This document shows positions 1-5,822 of a stretch of 5,861 nucleotides of DNA, piece by piece. Location of the stretch: contig JAITSR010000179.1 in assembly GCA_031287655.1 (NCBI GenBank), positions 1-5,861 on the forward strand, read 5' to 3'. The stretch's first letter is position 1. Each line of letters begins with the position of its first letter. The notes under the pieces are model-generated. The model saw nothing but the letters and a program-made list of their open reading frames with translations, had not been told where the DNA came from and made no database searches. This DNA is from Clostridiales bacterium. GTDB taxonomy: Bacteria; Bacillota; Clostridia; WRLR01. The position numbers and the translations under genes are program-made.

Positions 1-1364
1 ACGTTCCGCAGCCATTTTTTCTGCGAAAAACGCCAATATCCAAAAAAGAGCTTTACGACTTCCTCCAAGCTGATACAGGCGTATACGACGATCACCGGCG
101 CGCGGAACACAAGGCCCGAGAGCGCCGCGAGCGGCAGCGCGACGCCGTACATCGCCCCAACGTCCAAAAACACCCCGGCGCGCACGTCGCCGCCGCCGCG
201 CAGGACGCCGACGATGTTACAGAAGTTGAACGCGCGGAAGGGCATAACGACTGCCGAGATGAACAGCATGGTCCGCCCGATCCGCAGCGTTTCATCGGCG
301 GCGCGGAACAGCGGGAACAGCACGGGGATCACAAAAAAGACCGTCGCAAGCAGCAGCAGCAAGCCGCCGACGATGCCGAAGATAAATGTGACGGTGAGCA
401 TTGTGACACCCGCGGTGTGCGCCTTTTCCCGGTCCCCCGCGCCGAGCGGCGCGCCGACGAGGATCGACGCCGCGCTGCCGACCCCGAAATAGGCGGCTGA
501 GAGCATGCGGTCGATTGTCTGCGTGATCGTGTACGCCGCGACGCCCTCGACGGCGTTCGGCATATGTCCAAAGATCACGGCGTACAGCGAGAAGCCGATC
601 CCCCAGACGGTTTCGTTGATCACAACCGGGAGCGAGTAGCGCAAAAAGTCCTTAAAGATCACAAAGCCGGGCCGCAAAATGAGCCGGAGGTCCAACCGGA
701 AGCGGTCCGTCCTAAGCGCGTAGGCCGCCGTGATCGAAACCTCAATCAGACGCGCAATCAGCGTCGCGAGCGCCGCCCCCTCGACACCCATCGCCGGAAA
801 GCCGAATTTGCCGAAGATCAGCACCCAGTTCAAAAAGGTATTCGCGGCCATCGAGGAACAAAGGACGACCAGACCGAGCTTTGTGTTGCCCATCGAGCGC
901 TGCGCCGCGATGTAGATCAGCGCCATGCTGTTGAGAAAAAAGGAGAACGCGACGATGCGCGCGTACTGCGCCGCGACGCGCACGAGCTCCGGGTCGCTGG
1001 TCGTCAGCGAGTAGACCTGAATCGGAAAGAACGTCACGACAAGCGCGACGAGCAGGCTGACCGCGCTCGAAAGGCCGAAACCGATCCCTAAAATGCGGTT
1101 GATCGTCGCGTGGTCCCCTTTGCCCCAATACTGGCTGATCAGCACCATACAGCCGCTTTGCAGCCCGAAAATCAGCAGATTGACGACAAAAAAAACGGTA
1201 TTCGCGAGTGTGACGCCCGCGAGCGCGGTCTCGCCGAGATTGCCGACCATGAACGTGTCGAGCATGCTCAGGGAGTTGTTCAGCAGGTTTTGCAGTATGA
1301 GCGGCCCGGAGAGCACCGCGAGCGAGCGGTAAAAGGCCTTGTCTTTTGAGATACGTTGAAACAT
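1..1364 (-). CDS. MATE-family multidrug/cation antiporter (3' end cut by window edge)
   Basis: Reading the minus strand from the ATG at 1364 gives one uninterrupted frame of about 454 residues to the left edge. MATE transporters are inner-membrane exporters that exchange Na+ or H+ for cationic drugs or metabolites. About twelve hydrophobic segments can be counted, in two halves of six. TM1 (about residues 13-34) contains LSGPLILQNLLN, followed by MLDTFMVGNLGE, which is typical of the family start. The second half opens with LRYSLPVVINETVWGIGFSLY, a pattern common in Firmicutes MATE proteins, and ends with the twelfth segment near FFGYWRF. Family members are usually about 450 residues, so only a few residues are missing. 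The start is supported by a GAAAGGA ribosome site (1369-1375), 4-5 nt upstream. The gene lies 138 bp downstream of the HAD gene on the same strand and may be read from its promoter; no clear promoter of its own is visible. Substrate cannot be told from the sequence; a NorM, DinF or MepA-type label would be a guess. Confidence 0.93.
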   Translation of the reverse strand, partial: MFQRISKDKAFYRSLAVLSGPLILQNLLNNSLSMLDTFMVGNLGETALAGVTLANTVFFVVNLLIFGLQSGCMVLISQYWGKGDHATINRILGIGFGLSSAVSLLVALVVTFFPIQVYSLTTSDPELVRVAAQYARIVAFSFFLNSMALIYIAAQRSMGNTKLGLVVLCSSMAANTFLNWVLIFGKFGFPAMGVEGAALATLIARLIEVSITAAYALRTDRFRLDLRLILRPGFVIFKDFLRYSLPVVINETVWGIGFSLYAVIFGHMPNAVEGVAAYTITQTIDRMLSAAYFGVGSAASILVGAPLGAGDREKAHTAGVTMLTVTFIFGIVGGLLLLLATVFFVIPVLFPLFRAADETLRIGRTMLFISAVVMPFRAFNFCNIVGVLRGGGDVRAGVFLDVGAMYGVALPLAALSGLVFRAPVIVVYACISLEEVVKLFFGYWRFSQKKWLRN

Positions 1365-1395
1365 GATGTCCTTTCACGATATTTTTTCACGGGAG

Positions 1396-1440
1396 CGGCG
1401 CGGCGGCGGCGTCACACGGGGACGGGGACGGCGGCGGCAC
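1396..1440. repeat. low-complexity GC-rich tract in the HAD-MATE intergenic gap
   Basis: The 138-bp gap between the HAD stop and the MATE start contains runs of GGC triplets (about 1397-1411 and 1431-1437) and a tandem GGGGAC GGGGAC (1418-1429). No coding sequence with a ribosome site is visible in it. A 7-bp inverted repeat (CGCCGCG at 1467-1473, CGCGGCG at 1486-1492) sits just after the HAD stop, but no T tract follows on the minus strand, so it is a poor terminator. Read-through from HAD into MATE is therefore possible. The tract could be slippage-prone and would lie in the leader of a read-through transcript. Confidence 0.4.
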
Positions 1441-1502
1441 AGGGGGCTTCCCGCAAATGAGGCGACCGCCGCGCAAGAAAGCGGCCGCGGCGTATGAGAC
1501 GG

Positions 1503-2180
1503 CTACGGCAGTGAGAGCAGCGCAAAAACCTGCGAGAGGCCCGAAAGGACCGTCGCACGGGCGGCGACGTCCTCCGGCACGGGGATCATGTCGGGTACGA
1601 CCGCGACCGCCATACCGGCGGCGAGCGCGGAGCGCGCCCCGGAAGGGGAATCCTCGACGGCAAGGCAAGCGCCGGGCGCGACGCCGAGCCGGGCCGCGGA
1701 GAGCAGATATGGCGCGGGGTCCGGCTTGCCGGCCGCAACTTCGTCGCCGCAGACGATCGAGGCAAACCGGTCGAGGATGCCGACGGACGCGAGCGTCGCT
1801 TCGGCGGAGGCCCGGCGCGTCGACGTGCAGAGGCCGAGTTTGAGCCGCGCGGGCGCGACCGCATCCAAGAGCGCCATCGCGCCGGGCCGCAGGCCGACGC
1901 GCCCGGCCGCGCGCAACACCTGAAAGCGGCGCGACGTCTCCTTTCGGATGTCGTCATGCGGCGCGTCGGGGTATACCTCGGCCATTCTGCTCAGCGTGTC
2001 GGCATAGGTCGTCCCGACCGTGGAGATCAGCACGTCCCGCGCGAAAATATGACCCATCTCCCGCGCGGTCGATTCCCACAGGTCTAAAAGCGCGCGCTCG
2101 GTGTCCACAAGCGTGCCGTCCATATCCAATATCAGCGCATCATAGCGTCTATTTCCCGCCGAATGTCCCGTTGTTTTCAT
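1503..2180 (-). CDS. HAD-superfamily hydrolase, subfamily IA (phosphatase / beta-phosphoglucomutase-like)
   Basis: This 225-residue protein carries all four HAD motifs in order. Motif I is LDMDGTLVDT with nucleophile Asp19 and acid/base Asp21. Motif II is LGLCTST, with Ser/Thr near residue 119-121. Motif III is Lys152 in GKPDP. Motif IV is the acidic pair Glu176-Asp177 in VEDSPSG. Residues about 28-95 form the helical cap (C1) inserted after motif I, and the length is normal for subfamily IA. Such enzymes form an aspartyl-phosphate intermediate with Mg2+ and act on small phosphorylated metabolites in the cytoplasm, for example sugar phosphates, phosphoglycolate or 2-deoxyglucose-6-phosphate; the substrate cannot be chosen here. 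The AVEDSPSG block fits the beta-phosphoglucomutase/GS1-like branch, but no maltose or trehalose phosphorylase gene is nearby. The ATG at 2180 is the only reasonable start, since the next ATG is inside motif I. The gene is very GC-rich. It has its own promoter (2188-2217) and no convincing ribosome site. Confidence 0.93.
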   Translation of the reverse strand: MKTTGHSAGNRRYDALILDMDGTLVDTERALLDLWESTAREMGHIFARDVLISTVGTTYADTLSRMAEVYPDAPHDDIRKETSRRFQVLRAAGRVGLRPGAMALLDAVAPARLKLGLCTSTRRASAEATLASVGILDRFASIVCGDEVAAGKPDPAPYLLSAARLGVAPGACLAVEDSPSGARSALAAGMAVAVVPDMIPVPEDVAARATVLSGLSQVFALLSLP

Positions 2181-2187
2181 ATAGCCT

Positions 2188-2217
2188 ATTATAAGGGCCG
2201 CACACGCACACTGTCAA
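2188..2217 (-). promoter_or_regulatory. consensus sigma-A-type promoter for the HAD gene, leaderless configuration
   Basis: On the minus strand a perfect TTGACA (2212-2217) is followed by an 18-bp spacer and a perfect TATAAT (2188-2193). Only seven bases (AGGCTAT) separate the -10 box from the ATG at 2180. Transcription normally begins 6-8 bases after the -10 box, so it should start at or within a base or two of the start codon. The matches are seen directly; promoter activity and the leaderless mRNA are inferred. Confidence 0.75.
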
Positions 2218-2279
2218 ATTGCCAAAGATCATTTTCCCCTTACCGTCGCTCGCAATCCGCTCGCTCCCCGAGAAAAAAC

Positions 2280-3824
2280 CTATTCAAAATGATTGATGTA
2301 GCGCGCCATATCACGGCAGTTTAAGAGAAAATCCTCGATATTCGCCAGAAATAAATCACCGAGTTCATTTGATATAACCCGATTCTCGCCTTGATAGACA
2401 ATCATTCTCGTTACTTCACAATCATTATCTGCGCCGATATTTTTCAGCACCTCGTCGTCGTACAAATGACGAGCCTCGTCAAAAAAAACACTGGCGACGT
2501 TAATTGAGCTTTTGCTCTTAACTTCGATCAAACACAGAGTATTGGCGTTGCGGTCGTACACTGCAACATCAATTTCCCGACCGTCAATATCGTGATACTT
2601 AAAAGCCTTGCGGCAGCCGCTTACGCTTGGCACAGTCGACATCACAACATGAGAAAAGACAACGCTTTCATTAATGAAGCCTTCCTGAGCCTGTACAATG
2701 CTTTTTGCGAATGTCTCCGCCTCAATACCCGGCAGCTCATAAATCGCGTTCACGGTTTCCTGAATAGCGTAATACATCAAAGCGTTGTGCGAGAAGTAAT
2801 AGATTTTTTGCCCTGCGGCATAGCCCGATGAGGAAACAAAGCTCTCTGTCAAGCAGCCAATTTTCACGAGAAACTCAAGCAAGGCTTCTATTACGAGCTC
2901 CGGGTTTTCTATCTTGTTGAAATCTTGATATACGCGCAGCGAATCAGCTATTCGAGCTTGGATTTCCTTTTTCTCGTTCGGCATCCATCTTGCAATTGCC
3001 GTACCTAGGTCAGGGAGGTTCTCGGACTCGGCGAATTTAACAAAATGCCGCTTGATACTGGGCATAACCGCGCACTTCAAAATGCTTATGACCGCTTTAT
3101 AAATAACGTCGGCGCCAATGCCAAACAATCTGCTTACATAGATGTTTGAAAACCCGTATCCGGCTTCGTCACAGCTGTCAATTGTGTGCAGCAAATTCAG
3201 CACCACAGCCGATTGGATAAACTCGCTCATATCCGCTCTCGGGAAGATACCCCCGCTCGTTTTAAATTCTTCAAAAGACTTGCCGTATACCCGTTTGTAT
3301 TCGTCATAATACATATAGTTCGTGCTGAACCTTGCGTTTCTATGAAACAGGGACGATGTGCTTGCGACCCACAGCAAAAAACTGTCTGTTCCCGACACGA
3401 CAATTTTGATTTTATTTGCGGGAACAAGCAGGTCGGGCCACTCCGCGGACAAATTCAGAAATCCACCGATATAAGTTGCTTCGTCAATGAAAAAATGTGT
3501 GTACCCGTGGGCGATAAGCTCTTTCATTTCGCCGTTCGCCGCGTCCATACCCGTCTCATCGTAATCAAATCGCGCGTAAGCGACCTTATGACCTTGCTCC
3601 GTGAGTATTTCCGCAGTTTGCAGCATACCGACAGTCTTGCCGGTAGAGCGCAATCCGTATACCATTCCGATATTTCCATTGTAAGTATTGTTCGTACAAT
3701 ATTTACACAATGACTCAACAAAGTCACGGCGCTTAAACTTGCCATTCTCTCCGACTGTAAGCAACCTGACCGTCTGTGCGAGAGTCCCCTCCGTGATGAA
3801 ATATTTGAAATTGTTCTCGCTCAT
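2280..3824 (-). CDS. AAA+ ATPase (AAA_14-like) with C-terminal PD-(D/E)XK-like domain
   Basis: This 514-residue protein has an N-terminal P-loop ATPase module. Walker A is GLRSTGKT (residues 57-64, Lys63), Walker B is HFFIDEA (Asp114-Glu115), and a sensor-1-like strand is IVVSGTDSFLL (about 141-151). A probable helical/winged-helix middle section follows (about 200-360). The C-terminal part has REIDVAVYD (Asp419), then LIEVKSK (Glu434, Lys436), which is the D-(x)n-ExK signature of the PD-(D/E)XK nuclease fold seen in AAA_14/DUF4143-type ATPases. No signal peptide or membrane span is visible. The family is abundant in gut anaerobes and archaea but its biological role is largely unsettled. The ATG at 3822-3824 overlaps the kinase-like gene's TGA as ATGA. 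An AAAGGA site (3832-3837) lies 7 nt upstream, so translational coupling is likely. The gene is clearly more A+T-rich than the HAD gene, which suggests acquisition by transfer. Fold assignment is confident; function is not. Confidence 0.88.
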   Translation of the reverse strand: MSENNFKYFITEGTLAQTVRLLTVGENGKFKRRDFVESLCKYCTNNTYNGNIGMVYGLRSTGKTVGMLQTAEILTEQGHKVAYARFDYDETGMDAANGEMKELIAHGYTHFFIDEATYIGGFLNLSAEWPDLLVPANKIKIVVSGTDSFLLWVASTSSLFHRNARFSTNYMYYDEYKRVYGKSFEEFKTSGGIFPRADMSEFIQSAVVLNLLHTIDSCDEAGYGFSNIYVSRLFGIGADVIYKAVISILKCAVMPSIKRHFVKFAESENLPDLGTAIARWMPNEKKEIQARIADSLRVYQDFNKIENPELVIEALLEFLVKIGCLTESFVSSSGYAAGQKIYYFSHNALMYYAIQETVNAIYELPGIEAETFAKSIVQAQEGFINESVVFSHVVMSTVPSVSGCRKAFKYHDIDGREIDVAVYDRNANTLCLIEVKSKSSINVASVFFDEARHLYDDEVLKNIGADNDCEVTRMIVYQGENRVISNELGDLFLANIEDFLLNCRDMARYINHFE

Positions 3825-4705
3825 ATTCGCGTCCTTTCTTTTATATCAGCCGAAAATTTCATAGAGTCGGTTGCAGACTCCCATTCCGCCATCAACTGCC
3901 GAATCGACCCTTGACGCTCGCCGCGGGTGTCGCTGACGGCTTTTTTCACCACGGCGTACCGCGCGTCGGAGAGCGTCCACGCCTCGCGGGAGCGGTCGCC
4001 GTCCGCGAACAGCGCGAACGCCGTCGCGCCCATTGCGTAGACATTGCTGATTTCATCAATCAGCACGCCGTCTGTACGTTCTTCCGGCGACATGCAGTCC
4101 ATATGCCCCCACAAAAACGAACTTCCATACGCTTTCGTGTTTTTATAGAAATCAATGTCACAGATAACGGTTTTCTCGCGCGCGAAATCGTACATAATGC
4201 TGCCCTCATAAAAATCGACGGCGACATAGCCCATCGCCGCGACGTGAGCATGAAAGTCCAATATATCCCCAAAAATACGCAGCCGCGCTTCCGATGAAAT
4301 TGTCTTGAATTTGAGACAATCAAGCGGATACATCCTGTGCATACACACCGCGTCAACCCAGTCGAACACGATCGCGAAACCACCGCCGATTTCCTCCGCG
4401 TCAACGAGGCGAATCAATGCCGGATGCGCCAGATCCCGATACACCGGGACGGCGGCGGCAAGACGCCCGACCGCGCCCTCAATATCGCCGGTGTACTGCT
4501 CCGCGGGCGCTCCGGCGAATTTGACGAAATAACGCTTCCCCCCGCCGGATTGAACGCCGAAACAAATATTGCCGCTGTCCTGATCGTCGAATACTTTGAA
4601 TACCCTGCCGTATTTACTCAAGAACGAAAAATCAAACGGCGATTTCAGCTTGAATGGCACTCCGTCTATGTGCTGGATGTATCGTTTATTGTCGCTGCCG
4701 GTCAT
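3821..4705 (-). CDS. Protein-kinase-like (Ser/Thr kinase fold) protein with altered catalytic motifs
   Basis: The 294-residue product resembles an uncharacterised Firmicutes kinase-like family. Reading from the ATG: KRYFVKFAG gives the ATP-anchoring lysine (Lys62). HPALIRLVDAEE and FAIVFDWVD (about 94-118) match the middle of an N-lobe and its hinge. YVAVDFYEGSIMYD (about 160-173) is the catalytic loop, with Asp164 kept but HRD changed to AVD and the metal-binding Asn position occupied by Ser169. CDIDFY keeps the DFG aspartate (Asp185) with Tyr in place of Gly. MSPEE follows as an APE-like segment, then IDEISNVYAMGATAFALF, the usual helix F region. From memory, the Ser and DFY variants are shared by relatives, so they may be family traits rather than decay. 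The protein could phosphorylate proteins or small molecules, or be a pseudokinase. The start is the ATG at 4703-4705, with GAGGG (4713-4717) 7 nt upstream; an in-frame TTG one codon earlier is less likely. It is the first gene of an operon with the ATPase. Confidence 0.87.
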   Translation of the reverse strand: MTGSDNKRYIQHIDGVPFKLKSPFDFSFLSKYGRVFKVFDDQDSGNICFGVQSGGGKRYFVKFAGAPAEQYTGDIEGAVGRLAAAVPVYRDLAHPALIRLVDAEEIGGGFAIVFDWVDAVCMHRMYPLDCLKFKTISSEARLRIFGDILDFHAHVAAMGYVAVDFYEGSIMYDFAREKTVICDIDFYKNTKAYGSSFLWGHMDCMSPEERTDGVLIDEISNVYAMGATAFALFADGDRSREAWTLSDARYAVVKKAVSDTRGERQGSIRQLMAEWESATDSMKFSADIKERTRI

Positions 4706-4777
4706 CAAATCGCCCTCATGGTAGTGCCGTGGATATTATTTATAAAGCGGGCCGCGCCCGCATCTATCGGCTATCAT

Positions 4778-4805
4778 ATTATAGATAACAGAACTTCGCC
4801 GCAAA
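4778..4805 (-). promoter_or_regulatory. candidate promoter for the kinase-like/ATPase operon
   Basis: On the minus strand a perfect TATAAT (4778-4783) lies about 73 bp upstream of the kinase-like start. The best-spaced -35 is a weak TTTGCG (4800-4805, 16-bp spacer). A better TTGACT (4805-4810) is 21 bp away, which is too far for a standard promoter. The -10 box lies within an imperfect dyad, ATCTAT (4762-4767) and ATAGAT (4781-4786), that could be an operator. The predicted leader carries a short perfect hairpin, GCGGGC/GCCCGC (4747-4761). Placement is reasonable but strength and control are guesses. Confidence 0.42.
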
Positions 4806-4847
4806 GTCAAATATCATTTCAACCCAAAAAATTCAAAATGCAAACTG

Positions 4848-4876
4848 TTTACAAAGAAAAATCAATCAAGTATAAT
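4848..4876 (+). promoter_or_regulatory. sigma-A-type promoter for the esterase gene
   Basis: TTTACA (4848-4853) is followed by a 17-bp spacer and a perfect TATAAT (4871-4876), inside an A+T-rich stretch of an otherwise GC-rich sequence. Transcription would begin near 4883, giving a leader of about 65 nt to the ATG at 4948. This is one side of a divergent intergenic region, back to back with the kinase-like operon. A small dyad covers the predicted start point and may be an operator. Confidence 0.7.
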
Positions 4877-4877
4877 C

Positions 4878-4894
4878 ACGGGGAAGCGTCCCGT
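4878..4894 (+). promoter_or_regulatory. short dyad over the predicted esterase transcription start
   Basis: ACGGG (4878-4882) and CCCGT (4890-4894) are perfect inverted repeats separated by seven bases, starting one base after the -10 box. Such a position would suit a repressor operator or a 5' hairpin on the mRNA. The arms are only 5 bp, so chance is a real alternative. Confidence 0.25.
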
Positions 4895-4947
4895 TCCGAC
4901 ATGAGGAACACGCAAACGACATGCAGACGAAAGGTATGGTCAGAAAA

Positions 4948-5727
4948 ATGGCGCAGCTCACCTGTAATTTTTTGTCCTATTCATTGCGCAGGGCGGTATC
5001 AGTCAGCGTTATTCTCCCCACGCCGACGCCCTCCGAGGTTTTCGAGCAGAACCGTCTGCACCGGCCTGCGGACAAATATCCCGTCCTGTACCTGCTCCAC
5101 GGTCATGGCAACGACCACACCACATGGATGCGCTACACCTCGCTGGAGCGCTACGCGGAGGAGAGTAACCTCGCGGTCGTCACCTTTGCGACGGAAAACA
5201 AATTCTATGTCAACCATAACAATCAGGACCTTTTTTATGATTTCATCGAAAAGGAACTGCCGGATTTCGTACTCGGCCTGTTCCCGATTTCGCCGCGGCG
5301 GGAGGACACCTACATCGCGGGGCTGTCGATGGGCGGCTTCGGCGCGCTGTATCACGCGTTGAATAATCCCGCGCGCTTTCGCGCGTTCGGCGCGTTTTCG
5401 GCGGGGATGCGGCACACGGGCTTTCTCCCCGAAGCGGATGCGGTGATCGGAGAGGAACGCCCCGACCTCTTTCTGCTGCTGGACAGAGTGGCGGGCGATA
5501 TCGCCGATATGCCCGCCGGATATATGTCCTGCGGCACGGAGGACGGCCTGTTCGCGCTAAACGATGAGTTCCAAAAAAAATACATCGGCCTCGGCGGACA
5601 ATTGGAGTGGCGCGCCGTCGCGGATTACGCGCACGAATGGCGCTTTTGGGACAGGGAAATTCAAGAATTTCTTGCGTGGATACCGCGCACCGACGCGTAT
5701 GTCGGCGGACGAGTCCGCCGCGTATAA
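4948..5727 (+). CDS. EstA/esterase-D-type alpha/beta hydrolase (carboxylesterase)
   Basis: The 259-residue product is an alpha/beta-hydrolase of the esterase D family (tributyrin esterase EstA, feruloyl/acetyl esterases, S-formylglutathione hydrolase). PVLYLLHGHGND (about 45-56) provides the oxyanion-hole region. The following WMRYTSLERYAEE and LAVVTFATEN segments are typical of EstA-like enzymes. GLSMGG (125-130) is the nucleophile elbow with Ser127. Asp199 in GTEDGLFALND and His229 in DYAHEW complete the triad. It hydrolyses ester bonds of short acyl esters or acylated sugars; no signal peptide is visible, so it is probably cytoplasmic. The start at 4948 is chosen because relatives begin near MAxLxxxFxS. 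An in-frame ATG at 4921 would add nine residues. Both starts have an AGG-type site about 13 nt upstream, so the choice is uncertain. It has its own promoter (4848-4876) and is divergent from the kinase-like operon. The tail after IQEFLAWIP is a short Arg/Gly-rich extension encoded by an 18-bp near-palindrome (5703-5720). Confidence 0.92.
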   Translation: MAQLTCNFLSYSLRRAVSVSVILPTPTPSEVFEQNRLHRPADKYPVLYLLHGHGNDHTTWMRYTSLERYAEESNLAVVTFATENKFYVNHNNQDLFYDFIEKELPDFVLGLFPISPRREDTYIAGLSMGGFGALYHALNNPARFRAFGAFSAGMRHTGFLPEADAVIGEERPDLFLLLDRVAGDIADMPAGYMSCGTEDGLFALNDEFQKKYIGLGGQLEWRAVADYAHEWRFWDREIQEFLAWIPRTDAYVGGRVRRV

Positions 5728-5774
5728 AGCGAACGGGATCACCGGAATCTCTCTGCGAATAGTGTGTAACAGTT

Positions 5775-5815
5775 CAGAGCGCAGCGCCCCTCCGACGGAG
5801 GGGCGCTGCGCTCTG
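5775..5815. terminator. long perfect GC-rich hairpin between convergent genes (probable bidirectional terminator)
   Basis: A 19-bp arm (5775-5793) is the exact reverse complement of 5797-5815, with a 3-base centre (GAC). The hairpin lies 47 bp after the esterase stop and 7 bp after the stop of the partial minus-strand gene, so it can serve both. No T tract follows on either strand, so it is not a textbook intrinsic terminator. It could act through the stem alone, with Rho, by protecting 3' ends, or be a small palindromic repeat element. The inverted repeat is seen directly; termination is inferred from its place. Confidence 0.65.
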
Positions 5816-5822
5816 TCGGCGA

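Noticed and set aside
564..1091. Plus-strand open frame of 175 codons antisense to the MATE gene
   Set aside because: Highly charged, low-complexity translation typical of the reverse strand of a GC-rich membrane-protein gene; no ribosome site and no recognisable domain.
742..1377. Minus-strand open frame of 211 codons overlapping the MATE start
   Set aside because: It is the shifted frame of the MATE gene. The MATE frame shows about twelve membrane spans and family motifs; this one shows none.
1467..1492. Possible terminator hairpin after the HAD stop
   Set aside because: 7-bp arms with a 12-base loop in very GC-rich sequence and no T tract on the minus strand; likely chance.
1387..1957. 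Several open frames on both strands in and beside the HAD gene
   Set aside because: Arg/Ala/Pro-rich shadows caused by high G+C content; the HAD frame with all four catalytic motifs explains the region.
2247..2264. Direct repeat CGCTCGC in the gap after the ATPase gene
   Set aside because: Two 7-bp copies only, with no array, no target-site pattern and no adjacent recombinase; too short to call an attachment site or repeat element.
3186..3713. Plus-strand open frame of 175 codons antisense to the ATPase gene
   Set aside because: No family motif or ribosome site; the opposite strand encodes the Walker A and B motifs across the same stretch.
4337..5362. Long plus-strand open frame of 341 codons
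   Set aside because: It is antisense to the kinase-like gene, crosses the promoter region and then runs in the wrong frame of the esterase. Its translation is Arg/Thr/Ser-rich without family motifs, while the two genes it overlaps have clear motifs.
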